DNA of 64,000 bases from Adiantum capillus-veneris (lineage: Eukaryota > Streptophyta > Polypodiopsida > Polypodiales > Pteridaceae), in NCBI GenBank assembly GCA_014529385.2, contig CM043953.1:107576549-107640548 (forward strand), written 5' to 3'. The notes under the pieces are model-generated. The model was not told where the DNA came from, did not search any database, and worked only from the letters and a program-made list of their open reading frames with translations. Positions 21,939 to 34,742 of this stretch are shown here, piece by piece (positions within the stretch are counted from its first letter, which is position 1; each line of letters opens with the position of its first letter). The position numbers and the translations under genes were made by a program.

Positions 21939-22144
21939 GACATAATGCAGGCACCCATCCTAATGTCTGGGGATGTAACACTTCTCCCCTTATTTTGAAT
22001 TGTTATCCTTAACAATATTTGCAGTTACAAAACCAGGAAAATACTACACACGTGGCAAGCCACAAGCCGAACTCACTCCTAGACATGTAATGGGTGGATA
22101 TCAGGCTCATCTCCCAACCATAGAGCCACTATGGGCTCACCCTT
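21939..22144. repeat. Dispersed repeat family, copy 3 (3' truncated)
   Basis: Same order as copies 1 and 2 up to ATGGGCTCACC, then replaced at 22145 by TGTTAACCC, the presumed LTR start of element E. It was therefore probably the target that element E entered. Confidence 0.75.
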
Positions 22145-22225
22145 TGTTAACCCATGATGCCACAATTATTCTTTTGTGCATATGTTTAGTCATGGGCCGA
22201 GCTTCTTGGTCCAAGAGGTTTATAG
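22145..22225 (+). repeat. Element E 5' LTR, left piece
   Basis: Runs from TGTTAACCCATGATGCC to the insertion point of the young gypsy element at 22225. The remainder of this LTR resumes at 33302-33698 on the other side of that element, followed there by a primer-binding site. The start is inferred from the TG and the break in repeat copy 3. Confidence 0.6.
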
Positions 22226-24670
22226 TGATAGCCGTTTTTCGGCTCTCCATAATTGCCATAGTAAGTTACTCCACCCTACCAAATTCACCCAAAAGCTATG
22301 GCTATCCCTACCGTTTCACTGTATATAGGTGCGTGTGAGTTAGGGGACTTTTCCCATATCTCCTTACTAAAATAAAAAACCCTCAATTAGCTAGTCATTG
22401 GGCTAGTTGAGCCAAAAAAATAAAAAATATAAGTATATTATGGCCCATGCGTATGTAAATATTTCTTTGTATATAGGGCCTAAATAAAAGATTTTTTCAT
22501 AATTATTTTGGTATTTATTTAAATATTTCTACCTAGGTGTGTGTTATTTATGCTCTGTACATTGCCTCACCATTACCACAATTTTTCTTACCATTTTTCA
22601 TACTCTTTATTCCATATAGAAATATTTTCATGTAAGCTTCTCTTATATTTTGTGTAACTCCACCCCAATAAAAATCCAAAAAAACTAGTTTTATTTATGT
22701 GTATATTTTTTCACTATTTTGATTTTTCCCTTCCTACATCTATTTTGTTTTTTTTTTTAAATAGAACACCAAAAATATTTATCTTTTTATGGTAGCCTCA
22801 TAATGAGAGAGATTTCTTTTGACCCCTTTATATTTTTTCCACTTATATTATTTATATTTGACATGTACATATTTTTTAGACCCCTCAATATTTGATTTTC
22901 TTAGTTGTACTATTCACTTATATCATGATCTCAACAATATCTTCAATTATAGACCTACCAAATAAGGTCAAGGGTAGGTGGCATGCATACATGCACTATG
23001 GAGGGTTCACTCTTGGAGGTATTCAAAAGAATCATCCAAAGAAGGACCCCACAAGGACCTTGTGCAGTGGAAAAAAACGGTCGGTTTTGCTGAATTTTTA
23101 AAGTTCACTTGCTCTCCGAATTTGAAAAGGTGATACAAACAAAAGTTGTATCTCGTGGGCTGAACTTTTGCCTCAAATTTTTTCATATTTTTTTGAGCTA
23201 CGAGCTGTGAGCTATGATTTTATTAGTGGACCCCAGTTTTCCCATGCTATGCAGCCACACTCTCTCTTCCACTTTATCATTTTCCTCTTTCACACACACT
23301 TCTCCACTCATCATCCCCACCTCTCTCACCACTCCTCTCTGCACCCTACTCACCTTCTCCTCAACCTTGAAGAATAAGAGAAACCATGGTGAACTCATAC
23401 CTCCCACACACAATTCCATTCCAAAATTGACCACCTAGTCTCATTTTTCCTCCTCCAAATTACCCATATCTATCAAAAAAACCACAAAATTCAGCCTCTT
23501 CTCTTAAAAGATAGCATCATGGTGGTTGATTACTCAGCTTCAATTACCTTGTCTCTCAAGGAAGGTCAAGAGTGGAGAAAAAATGTACCGTCAAAGCTAG
23601 TGGACCGTCAACAAGCGTCAAAATTGGCCCTACTCAAGACACTTGGAGCATCAACCTTGTAAGAAATCCACCTTTTCTTACCTCTTAAGAGTTTTTCTTC
23701 CTTATTTGTATCCTACATGGATACTCCCATTGTAAATATCCAATTCCATTTGTAAATTAATACTAACTCCACTAACACTAACCCACTATGAAAAGTCCTA
23801 TCACCTCCATTTCTCTCCTCTCTCTTTCCCCACCAACTTCTTGATAATTCCAAGCAAAAGAAATTAGATAAATTGCTGAAAATCTAACCCAACCATGGTT
23901 AGAGGAGTAACCCTAGCCTTCAAAATTGCTATAAAAGGAGGGTGTAGCTAGCACAAAAAGGGGGGAGAAGAAAGAGCACTATGCTATAGCTTGAGAAGCC
24001 AAGCTCAACCTCTTGAGAAGGAGCTCTTGAGTGGAATCTCATTGGCATTAGGCATATGTATGTGTTGTATTAGGGGTGATTAGCAAGGGAACTCTATGCC
24101 ATTGTAAGAGAGAGTGATCATTCAATTGAGAGTAGGAAATCTATCATTTCTCCTACTAGTGTAAGCCCAACATTTGCTGAATCAAGGAGGGTGAATTTGG
24201 ACTAAGCATGGATACCTTGTCTCCCTTCCAACGTGAAGTCATGGACAATAATGATGTGTAAGTGTCTTGGTGTTTTATTTAAGTTCTTGATAGCTTGTCT
24301 CCGGGTATTGTTATCAATTTAGCCATAAATCCCACATGTTGTAAGAGGGCGACAGGGTGGAGAGGACTCCCCTGGCCTTAAGACAGTGATTGGGGTGGCT
24401 TTTTTCTTGTGATGTGTTGTGGTGTAATTTACTCAGGCTATGTTGAACAAATACTAATCTCACTTTGATTGGTCATGACAGATTTGTAAGAAGGCATTAG
24501 TGCAACAAGCACCCCCTTCCCCCTTCTCTCTCTTTCTTACATATATATATTTATGTTTGCTTGATCATTAACGATACACTTTAAAGCAGCCCGAGCACCA
24601 TTGAGCAGCACGGGAGCCTTGAAGGGTGTCTAGAGGTTGCTCTTCTTGTTGCCCGCCCCGGACCGCTTCA
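22226..24670 (+). repeat. 5' LTR of young gypsy element (2445 bp)
   Basis: Starts TGATAGCCG and ends GGACCGCTTCA. Nearly identical to 30583-33301, except that it lacks a 274-bp block (present in the other copy at 32958-33231) between AGCACCA and TTGAGCAGC. It contains TATAAAAGGAGGG near 23932, a good TATA-type promoter candidate for the element. Frames inside it (for example 22000-22338, 23198-23438) have no domain. Confidence 0.95.
23932..23942 (+). promoter_or_regulatory. Candidate TATA box in 5' LTR
   Basis: CTATAAAAGGAGG lies about 740 bases before the LTR end and is conserved at the matching place in the 3' LTR (near 32287). It is the strongest TATA-like sequence of the LTR. No transcript data support it. 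Confidence 0.45.
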
Positions 24671-24673
24671 AAT

Positions 24674-24691
24674 TGGTGCCCCCACGGAGGA
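24674..24691 (+). other. Primer-binding site of young gypsy element
   Basis: TGGTGCCCCCACGGAGG begins three bases after the LTR end and starts with TGG, the complement of the CCA end of a tRNA. I cannot name the tRNA with confidence. Confidence 0.65.
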
Positions 24692-25284
24692 ACAGGCTTG
24701 TGTATGTTTTGTGAAGACTCAACCTCTAGCATAATCAAGTAGCTTGCATGAATCACGAGAATTTGTATGATCCCTTCATTCCCATTGCAAGGCAAAAGGT
24801 ACACATAATTGTTAGTACTAAGTTCCATCTTCAGCGAGTAATTCGTAGAATTTTAGGTCCTCTTAGGTTGGTAGAGATAAACGCATCAGTAAATCCTTTT
24901 ATTTTGCCTCTCATTAGGTACGACCTTAGTTTGGACGTCTATATTTTTGTTTTCTTTTAAGAATTAGGTCATGCATAGACCATGGATAATGGCCCAGGAA
25001 TACAGGTTTTTCCCTTTCATTTCACTCCACACATTAGAGTAAACATTGCAATTAGTAGAAAAATCCATTTTCAACAACGTATGGTATTCATGTTTGGTGC
25101 CCAAAGAGTAGGAGAAATTCTCGCGTCACCAAACCCTGTCATTCTACCTCTTATTGATTATCATAGGTCATTTGATGTGAATATTTTTATTTTGTTGTAG
25201 AATAGATTGCAATTTAGAAAATATTATTGTGTAAATCTTTTAAAGAAAGAAAAAACAAAAACGCGTCACTTTGAAATCAATTCA

Positions 25285-26640
25285 ATGGAGAGCCAACGCC
25301 AAATGTCTGGATATCCTCTTTTCTTTGGAGAGCCTGGAGAGGATGCAGAATTATTTCTAGCGAATTTCAAGATGTCTTGCCGTATCAAGAGGATAGTAAC
25401 TGATCAAGAACGTGTAGAAATGTTTGAGGTGGTCCTTAGGAAAGATGCTAGCACTTGGTTTGACTCTTTGCCTGAGGAAGTTAAAGGGAATTACACGGAA
25501 GTTTTGAATCGTTTCAAGAAATACTTCTTTGATCCCCAAAACACTTAGAAATTATGGCAAGACATTGTTTCTCATAAGCAAAAAGACTTAGATGACTACT
25601 ACTTGTACAAGCAAGAGTTCCTACGTCTTTGGGCTCTATGGATACGAAATGTTGCTAACCCTGGTGATGGTGCAGAATTTCTAAAGAAGGAGAGGTTCAT
25701 AGCCGGACTCTTTCCTGACCTTAAGGTAAAAGTTGAGGCGGGTGCACCTGCTACTTTTGATGCAGCTGAAACTAGGGCTGCTGAGAAGTATAGGAAACTC
25801 AAGTGCTTAAGGGGAGAGGTTCCAATAGAAGGTCTTAGACCCAAAGGTAAGTCACAAGCATCAACATCTAGGGAGCTTCCTGAGGTAACGGCTGAAGTGA
25901 TTGAGAAGTTAAATGAATCTTTAAGCAGCCTGTCAATTCACCTTGCACAAGCTGTAGGTCCAAAGGGACAAGCAAAGAAGTCAGAAGAGAGAGAGCCACG
26001 AACTAGGAGAGTCTTGCAATGTTGGAATTGCGGCGAGTCTGGACATGGGATGTATAATTATCCTTGGCCCCGTGGAGAGCCAGGGAGACCTAACTTGAAT
26101 TACCCAGTGATGAATGCAGGAGAAGGAGCTGGTCAACAACCAAGGCTTCTACAAAGGCCAAATGGACCAAGACCACCTCCACAAGGGGTGGAAGGAGTTC
26201 CACCTTTGCCAGACCCAAACGTGCATGTGGTAGAGGTGACAAATTCAAGAGAGGTTGACATGGAAGCAAATGGCATTAAGCGTGGCCGAGGAAAAGGTAA
26301 AGAGAAAGAAGGAGTCACATCACAGAGTGACCATGGACAAGGCAAGAAGGCAAAGGAGACCAAGGAAACCAAGAGGACTCGACGTCGTATCAACCTCCAA
26401 GACTTCCCTCCTGGACATGGTATGGCTCCGTACAACTTGTTGGAAGACATGAGAGGTAAGGGTCCTGATATTTCATGGCCTCAATTTCTTGCATTATGTC
26501 CACAAGTTAGGAGGGATTTAACAAGGGCAATTAGCACTAGGAGAAAGGTGAAAGAGAGTGTGCCTATTGTAAAAATTGCACAAGCTGAAATGAATGAGGA
26601 CATTACACCTGTGCTAGATTGTTACATAAAAGGGAGATAG
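25285..26640 (+). pseudogene. Gag of young gypsy element, with premature stop
   Basis: The ATG at 25285 opens a frame that reads FFGEPGEDAELFLANF and ASTWFDSLPEEVKGNYTEVL, the conserved retrotransposon gag core. An in-frame TAG at 25546-25548 splits it; the frame then continues unbroken (KLWQDIV) to 26637. A zinc knuckle at 26020-26061 reads C-W-N-C-G-E-S-G-H-x4-Y, with the last Cys replaced by Tyr. Both defects can be single C-to-T or G-to-A changes. A second TAG at 26638-26640 separates gag from protease in the same frame; it may be a mutation or a read-through site. Confidence 0.9.
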
Positions 26641-29600
26641 GTTAGGAAAGGTCTAGTGGATGGGGGTGCACAAATTTGCATCATGACAGAGGGACTCATG
26701 CAAAAACTAGGCATGCACATCCATGAGACACCTGAAATTAAGGTCAAGATGGCAAACAATAGCAAGGCTAGGTGCGTAGGCATTTGTAAAAATGTTTTTG
26801 TGGAGGCCTTTGGCATTAAGAAGGCAGTGGATTTCTATGTCATGTCTACCAAAGGAAATGGTTACCCATTTATCCTAGGGAGACCATGGCTAATGAAAAT
26901 GCGAGCTTTGCAGGATCGGGACAGTGGAAAGCTAATTTGCAGGAACGACAATCATAAGAAGGTTGTCTTTGACATGAAGGAGCAACGCCAAGAGGAGCTC
27001 CATGAAGAATCATCTCAAAGTGAGACGGAAGAATGGACCGATAGCACTTCAGAAGAAGAAAGTAGCGGCAGCATTACTGAAGAGGAGTCTTCCATCGAAG
27101 TCATGGGGGTAAGGTTTAAGCCAAGCAACCAAGAGACCTCTTGTCAAGGCTTGGAGGAGGTAGGTCCTCAAGAGAACGAAGGTGTTCAAAATGAAGGGAT
27201 GTTGGAAGGTATGCTATCAACAACACTTACAAAGGATGAAAGAGAGGAGTTCAAATGTGTGCTAAGGAAGTTTCCTAGGCTTTTTGCTAAAGACTATACC
27301 GACGTGCGTGGGGTAGATGTTGTTCAACACAAGATTGAGTTAAAGCCTGAGGCCACACCTAAAGCTCAGAAGCTACGAAGGCTAGGAGTTATAAAGGAGC
27401 AGGCTCTACTCAAGGAGGTAAGAAAGCTTCTAGCAGCAGGTTTCATTTATCCAGTGGAGAATTCAGAGTGGGTCTCTCCTGTTGTTGTCACTCCTAAGAA
27501 AAATGGCAAGTGGAGGGTGTGTGTGGATTACCGTCCCCTCAATGAGGCAACAAAGAGAGATCACTTTCCCCTCCCATTCCAAGATGAGATACTAAATGAG
27601 GTAGTTGGTCATGAGAAGTACACTGTGTGCGATGGTTACTCAGGTTACTTTCAAATAGGGATTGCATTGGAGGATCAATTGAAAACAACCTTTATCACTC
27701 CTTGGGGTTGTTATGCTTTTAGAGTCATGCCATTTGGTCTGACAAATGCTCCTGCAACATTCCAACGTTTCATGAATATGGTGTTTCAAGCATTCTTTGG
27801 AAAGTCAATTAGGGTGTTCATTGATGATTTCTGTATTTATAACTCAAAATCATTGCATCTACAAAGGGTAGAAGAAGTTTTAAAGAATCTCTACGACATG
27901 GGAGGTCAACTCAACCCCGACAAGTGCCATATAGGTGAGGATGAAGTAATCTTGCTTGGTCATAAAGTTTCTTACAAAGGCATTGAAGTGGATCCTTCAA
28001 AGGCAAAGGCTCTTATTGAGCTACCATCACCCAAGAGTCTTAAGGAGGTCATCTCATTCATTCAAAAGGTGAAGTATATGTCACGCTTCATTCACTTAGC
28101 CTCGGAGTTACTTCACCCTTTGCAAAATTTGACACAACAAGTAGAATTTGCATGGTCTGATGAGCTTGAAGAGTACTTTTGTAACATTAAAGCCATTTTG
28201 TCAAAGCTACCAACACTCATGCCTCCTTGTTGGGAGTACACATTCTTTGTTAGCTCTAGTGCTGGGAAAGAAACAATTGGTGCAGTTTTGTTACAACAAG
28301 ATCCCCACAGTACAAGGATGCGACCCATCTACTTTGCTAGTAGGGTCATGAATGCCTTGGAGAGAGACTACACAGAAGCAGAACTCATGATGCTTTCTCT
28401 CATGTTTGCGGTGAGAAAGTTTAGATCCTACCTGCTACCAAAACCTTTTGTAATTCTCACTGCAGAAAATTTGTTCCCTTGGGTGTCATCTCAAATGAAT
28501 CTTAGTACTAGGATCTCAAAGTGGATTATGGAGTTGCAAGAGTTTCAATACTCTTTCAAGGTAGAAGATAGTGTGCGTACACAATTGGCACGGATTCTCA
28601 CTTATAGGGTGCATGAAAAGGAGATTAAGGTGCCTGAAGTAAAGACCCTACCATTGCCACCACCAAAAAGTATTCCGAATGCTTTTACCTTGGTCTTTGA
28701 TGGAGCTTTTCGTCGAGCCACAGGAAAAGCAGGGGGAGGGCTAGTGTTGCTCAACCCAGGTGGAGAGGTGGTCATGAAAGAGAAGGTCAATCTACTAGGT
28801 TCAACTAGCAACAATGAAGCAGAATACGACACACTACTTCATGGTTTGAAGATGTGCATTGGCCAAGGGATAAAACGTCTCATGGTAAAGGGAGATGCAC
28901 TTCTCATTGTTAAACAGATTTTAGGCATTTGGGCATGCAAGAATGAAAGCTTAAGGACAAAAGTTCATGCCATTCGTAAGATGTTTAATCAGTTTGAAGA
29001 AGTGCAACTATATCATATTCCGAGGAAACAAAATGAAGATGCCGATTTACTTGCACAACAAGCAGTTACATGTGTTGAGAGAGAAGTGCAGGTCATCATG
29101 GTGGCAGAAGCTGTCAAGCAACCGAGATACCAGGGATTGGAGTCATTGGCTCCCATTATTGGCTACATTTTGGAGGGTGAGTTTCCAGAAGACTTCACGA
29201 AGGCTCAGAAGAGGAGACTCATGAAGAAGGCAAGTTTCTATCTCTTCCTAGAAGGCTCCCTCTATCAAAGAGGGAAGGATCAAGTGTGCAGAAGAGTACC
29301 AACTATCGAGGAAATTCTAGCCATTCTAAAAGGTTTGCATGAAGAGGCATGTGGTGGTCATTTTTCCCAAGAATTAACTGTGAAGAAGATTTTGCTTGCG
29401 GGGTATGTCTGGCCAAGTCTACATGTGGATGTCCAACATTGGTGTAAAAGTTGTCACAATTGTCAGGTAAATGGGAATAGAAGATTGATTTATGGTCCAA
29501 GGCAAATCGTGCTTGCAAATGGACCCTTTGAAAAGTGGGGCATTGATGCTATGGGTCCTCTGCCTAGGACAAAAAATGGTAAACTCTACATTCTAGTGGC

Positions 29601-30282
29601 TGTAGACTATATGACTAGGTGGGTGGAAGCACAAAGTGTGGCAAAGGTAAATGAGAGGACAGTGAGCAAATTCGTCTACACTCACATTTGCTGTAGATTT
29701 GGCACACCTTTGGAGATTGTTTCTGATAATGGTCCAGGGTTTAGAAAGGGATTGCTCACAGAAGTCTGTAAAGAACTTCACGTTCTACATCGTCACAGTA
29801 CACCCTACTATCCCCAATCAAATGGTTTGGTAGAAAAAGCTAATGGTGTCATTGCAGGCATCATTAGAAAGATGGTGAAAAACAAGACAAAGTTGTGGGA
29901 TGAATTCTTGGATGGTGCCTTGTGGGCGTATCAAACCACATATAGGGAAGCCACTGAGTTCACACCATTTCACTTGGTCTATGGTCAAGAGGCTTTACAG
30001 CCAATTGAGCTAAACATTCCAACAATGCGACTTCATGGCAAATCAGCACAAGATGATCAAGAAGCATGGATGGATCGACTTCTTACCTTAGCTGAGCTTG
30101 AGTGGAAAAGAGAAGCAGCATACAAGTGCTATAAGAGGAAAGCCACACAGACAAAGGAGAAGCTTGACAAGAAACTGAAGGACAAAGGCATCAATGAAGG
30201 AGATCTTGTGCTAAGGTATGACAATCGACTCGATAATCGTTTTGATGCCAATTTGAAACAAGATGGCAGGGGCCATACATAG
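26641..30282 (+). pseudogene. Pol of young gypsy element (protease, RT, RNase H x2, integrase)
   Basis: One open frame of about 1208 codons. In order: protease with D-G-G-A-Q near 26660 and FILGRPW near 26872; an acidic Ser/Glu linker; RT with VCVDYRPLNEA near 27520 and the catalytic F-I-D-D at about 27817-27828; a connected RNase H near 28240-28600; a second, archaeal-type RNase H (LVFDGAFRRATGKAGGG near 28690, NNEAEY near 28811); integrase with an H-x-H-x-C-x2-C zinc region near 29330-29465, then D-A-M-G-P, S-D-N-G-P and Y-Y-P-Q-S-N-G-L-V-E-K with the D-D-E triad. All catalytic acids looked for are present. The frame is broken only near 30262. Confidence 0.92.
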
Positions 30283-30554
30283 TCAAGAAGGCTTTCAATT
30301 CAAGTTACTATCAACTTATGGATTTGAATGGGAAAGAGCACTCCAGGAAGGTAAACGGCTATCGCTTGAAGCCTTACTTGAGTCGCCTTCTACCAAAGGA
30401 TCTACCAGAGCAAAAGGCAACTATCTCATGTAAGTATTGTTCCATGAAGCATGAGTGTAACACAAACCAAAATTCCAAGGGGCCAAACAATGAAGATCTC
30501 GTCAAGGACTCTGAAGCACTCTCTTTGGAAAAGATGCTCTATGATGGTACATGA
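30262..30554 (+). pseudogene. Integrase C-terminal tail, out of frame by one base
   Basis: Near 30262 the reading frame shifts: pol runs to a stop at 30282, while the adjacent frame gives WQGPYIVKKAFNSSYYQLMD, the conserved C-terminal segment of gypsy integrases, and continues to a stop at 30552-30554. A one-base deletion or two-base insertion explains this. The shift may impair integration. Confidence 0.85.
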
Positions 30555-30566
30555 ATATACCATCAT

Positions 30567-30582
30567 CATGGGGGAGGGCTAA
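30567..30582 (+). other. Polypurine tract of young gypsy element
   Basis: CATGGGGGAGGGCTAA lies directly before the 3' LTR start TGATAGCC. Confidence 0.8.
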
Positions 30583-32954
30583 TGATAGCCGCTTTTCGGC
30601 TCTCCATAATTGCCATAGTAAGTTACTCCACCCTACCAAATTCACCCAAAAGCTATGGCTATCCCTACCATTTCACTGTATATAGGTGCGTGTGAGTTAG
30701 GGGACTTTTCCCATATCTCCTTACTAAAATAAAAAACCCTCAATTAGCTAGTCATTGGGCTAGTTGAGCCAAAAAAATAAAAAATATAAGTATATTATGG
30801 CCCATGCGTATGTAAATATTTCTTTGTATATAGGGCCTAAATAAAAGATTTTTTCATAATTATTTTGGTATTTATTTAAATATTTCTACCTAGGTGTGTG
30901 TTATTTATGCTCTGTACATTGCCTCACCATTACCACAATTTTTCTTACCATTTTTCATACTCTTTATTCCATATAGAAATATTTTCATGTAAGCTTCTCT
31001 TATATTTTGTGTAACTCCACCCCAATAAAAATCCAAAAAAACTAGTTTTATTTATGTGTATATTTTTTCACTATTTTGATTTTTCCCTTCCTACATCTAT
31101 TTTGTTTTTTTTTTTAAAATAGAACACCAAAAATATTTATCTTTTTATGGTAGCCTCATAATGAGAGAGATTTCTTTTGACCCCTTTATATTTTTTCCAC
31201 TTATATTATTTATATTTGACATGTACATATTTTTTAGACCCCTCAATATTTGATTTCCTTAGTTGTACTATTCACTTATATCATGATCTCAACAATATCT
31301 TCAATTATAGACCTACCAAATAAGGTCAAGGGTAGGTGGCATGCATACATGCACTATGGAGGGCTCACTCTTGGAGGTATTCAAAAGAATCATCCAAAGA
31401 AGGACCCCACAAGGACCTTGTGCAGTGGAAAAAAACGGTCGGTTTTGCTGAATTTTTAAAGTTCACTTGCTCTCCGAATTTGAAAAGGTAATACAAACAA
31501 AAGTTGTATCTCGTGGGCTGAACTTTTGCCTCAAATTTTTCATATTTTTTTGAGCTACGAGCTGTGAGCTATGATTTTATTAGTGGACCCCAGTTTTCCC
31601 ATGCTATGCAGCCACACTCTCTCTTCCACTTTATCATTTTCCTCTTTCACACACACTTCTCCACTCATCATCCCCACCTCTCTCACCACTCCTCTCTGCA
31701 CCCTACTCACCTTCTCCTCAACCTTGAAGAATAAGAGAAACCATGGTGAACTCATACCTCCCACACACAATTCCATTCCAAAATTGACCACCTAGTCTCA
31801 TTTTTCCTCCTCCAAATTACCCATATCTATCAAAAAAACCACAAAATTCAGCCTCTTCTCTTAAAAGATAGCATCATGGTGGTTGATTACTCAGCTTCAA
31901 TTACCTTGTCTCTCAAGGAAGGTCAAGAGTGGAGAAAAAATGTACCGTCAAAGCTAGTGGACCGTCAACAAGCGTCAAAATTGGCCCTACTCAAGACACT
32001 TGGAGCATCAACCTTGTAAGAAATCCACCTTTTCTTACCTCTTAAGAGTTTTTCTTCCTTATTTGTATCCTACATGGATACTCCCATTGTAAATATCCAA
32101 TTCCATTTGTAAATTAATACTAACTTCACTAACACTAACCCACTATGAAAAGTCCTATCACCTCCATTTCTCTCCTCTCTCTTTCCCCACCAACTTCTTG
32201 ATAATTCCAAGCAAAAGAAATTAGATAAATTGCTGAAAATCTAACCCAACCATGGTTAGAGGAGTAACCCTAGCCTTCAAAATTGCTATAAAAGGAGGGT
32301 GTAGCTAGCACAAAAAGGGGGGAGAAGAAAGAGCACTATGCTATAGCTTGAGAAGCCAAGCTCAACCTCTTGAGAAGGAGCTCTTGAGTGGAATCTCATT
32401 GGCATTAGGCATATGTATGTGTTGTATTAGGGGTGATTAGCAAGGGAACTCTATGCCATTGTAAGAGAGAGTGATCATTCAATTGAGAGTAGGAAATCTA
32501 TCATTTCTCCTACTAGTGTAAGCCCAACATTTGCTGAATCAAGGAGGGTGAATTTGGACTAAGCATGGATACCTTGTCTCCCTTCCAACGTGAAGTCATG
32601 GACAATAATGATGTGTAAGTGTCTTGGTGTTTTATTTAAGTTCTTGATAGCTTGTCTCCGGGTATTGTTATCAATTTAGCCATAAATCCCACATGCTGTA
32701 AGAGGGCGACAGGGTGGAGAGGACTCCACTGGCCTTAAGACAGTGATTGGGGTGGCTTTTTTCTTGTGATGTGTTGTGGTGTAATTTACTCAGGCTATGT
32801 TGAACAAATACTAATCTCACTTTGATTGGTCATGACAGATTTGTAAGAAGGAATTAGTGCAACAAGCACCCCCTTCCCCCTTCTCTCTCTTTCTTACATA
32901 TATATATTTATGTTTGCTTGATCATTAACGATGCACTTTAAAGCAGCCCGAGCA

Positions 32955-33042
<88 letters not shown>

Positions 33043-33301
33043 TTTTAGTGTGTGAGAGTGTTCCATTGGTGTTAGGGTTAGTGTAAATTCCTTGTTTGTT
33101 TGTGGGTTGCTCTAACGATTCTCCTCTTTTGCGTCCTAGTTCGCTCTTAAACTAGGTGGTGCCCCTTGTGTAGTTGGGATTTGGCTGTGGGTTTGTTGTT
33201 TTGGTTTGTGTTGTGTTGTGCCCCAGCCCCATTGAGCAGCACGGGAGCCTTGAAGGGTGTCTAGAGGTTGCTCTTCTTGTTGCCCGCCCCGGACCGCTTC
33301 A
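30583..33301 (+). repeat. 3' LTR of young gypsy element (2719 bp)
   Basis: The same start and end as the 5' LTR, with about ten substitutions and two homopolymer length changes over the shared 2445 bases. It includes a 274-bp block (32958-33231) absent from the 5' copy, made of a (TC)41 run and about 190 bp of TG-rich unique sequence. Confidence 0.95.
32958..33039. repeat. (TC)41 microsatellite in the 3' LTR only
   Basis: An uninterrupted TC run at the left border of the 274-bp block missing in the 5' LTR. AGCACCA before it and AGCCCCA after the block share a short CCA that could have guided a deletion. Confidence 0.97.
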
Positions 33302-33698
33302 ATAGTAAAAGGTTGTTGATCGCTGATGAAAGACGCACCAGACCCATTTAGCAATGACTCACAAAATATGGACGCCCATATGTGAAAAGGCCGACAAGCC
33401 CTGGATAAGGTTGTAAACTAAGGTTGTCAAGGAATTCTGAATGTGCAAGCTTTGGTCTAGCTTCACCTCTTCTTATCTGTCAATGAGAGAGAGAGAGAGA
33501 GAGAGCAATCGAGCATCGACGAGCACGATGACATAGAGAAGGACGAGCATCTACGTGGTGGCTTCTTCTTCTCTGTGCGCACACGAAGTCCCTCAGTAGT
33601 AGCATTGTAGGAGGTAAGTGACACACCGCCCTGTAGATGTAGAGCTTGTTTGCATCTATCTAGGCACACGGTGTATAGCAAGTCCCTAGAAGTAGACA
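33302..33698 (+). repeat. Element E 5' LTR, right piece
   Basis: Continues the LTR cut at 22225, starting with the duplicated ATAG and ending CTAGAAGTAGACA just before a primer-binding site. Together the pieces make an LTR of about 475 bp. A short (GA)n run sits at 33486-33506. Confidence 0.65.
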
Positions 33699-33702
33699 TT
33701 TT

Positions 33703-33720
33703 TGGCACAGTTGCCGGGGA
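33703..33720 (+). other. Primer-binding site of element E
   Basis: TGGCACAGTTGCCGGGGA closely resembles TGGCGCCGTTGCCGGGGA, the primer site seen in many plant Tat/Athila-type gypsy elements. It lies four bases after the LTR end. Confidence 0.8.
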
Positions 33721-33806
33721 GTTGCTCTGCGCCAAGCTCCGTCTGTAGCTTGCATCCTACATTCTTGAGGTTAATATTTCCTTTTATTTACAGAGAAAGG
33801 TTGGGA

Positions 33807-34742
<936 letters not shown>

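Larger units (their letters stand above)
22226..33301 (+). mobile_element. Young Ty3/gypsy LTR retrotransposon (11,076 bp), Tat-like
   Basis: A full-length element on the + strand: 5' LTR, PBS, gag, pol, PPT and 3' LTR, with the 4-bp target duplication ATAG at 22222-22225 and 33302-33305. Order is protease, RT, RNase H, second RNase H-like domain, integrase. The second RNase H and long LTRs are known for the Tat branch; the assignment is inference. The LTRs differ at only about a dozen sites over 2445 aligned bases, so insertion was recent. Nevertheless gag-pol has two in-frame TAG codons and one frameshift, so this copy is probably non-autonomous. Confidence 0.93.

Noticed and set aside
22892-23438. 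Frames repeated at 31250-31795 that could look like a duplicated gene
   Set aside because: They are the same LTR sequence seen twice; there is no domain and both strands are open by chance.
24674-24691. A tRNA gene at primer-binding-site sequences
   Set aside because: Only the complement of a tRNA 3' end is present at each PBS; no cloverleaf follows.
28113-28351. Frames opposite or beside the gypsy RT/RNase H region
   Set aside because: They overlap the long pol frame, which has all expected motifs.
22226-33301. Endogenous plant pararetrovirus instead of a retrotransposon
   Set aside because: LTRs, a target duplication, a PPT and an integrase are present; movement-protein and caulimovirus coat motifs were not seen.
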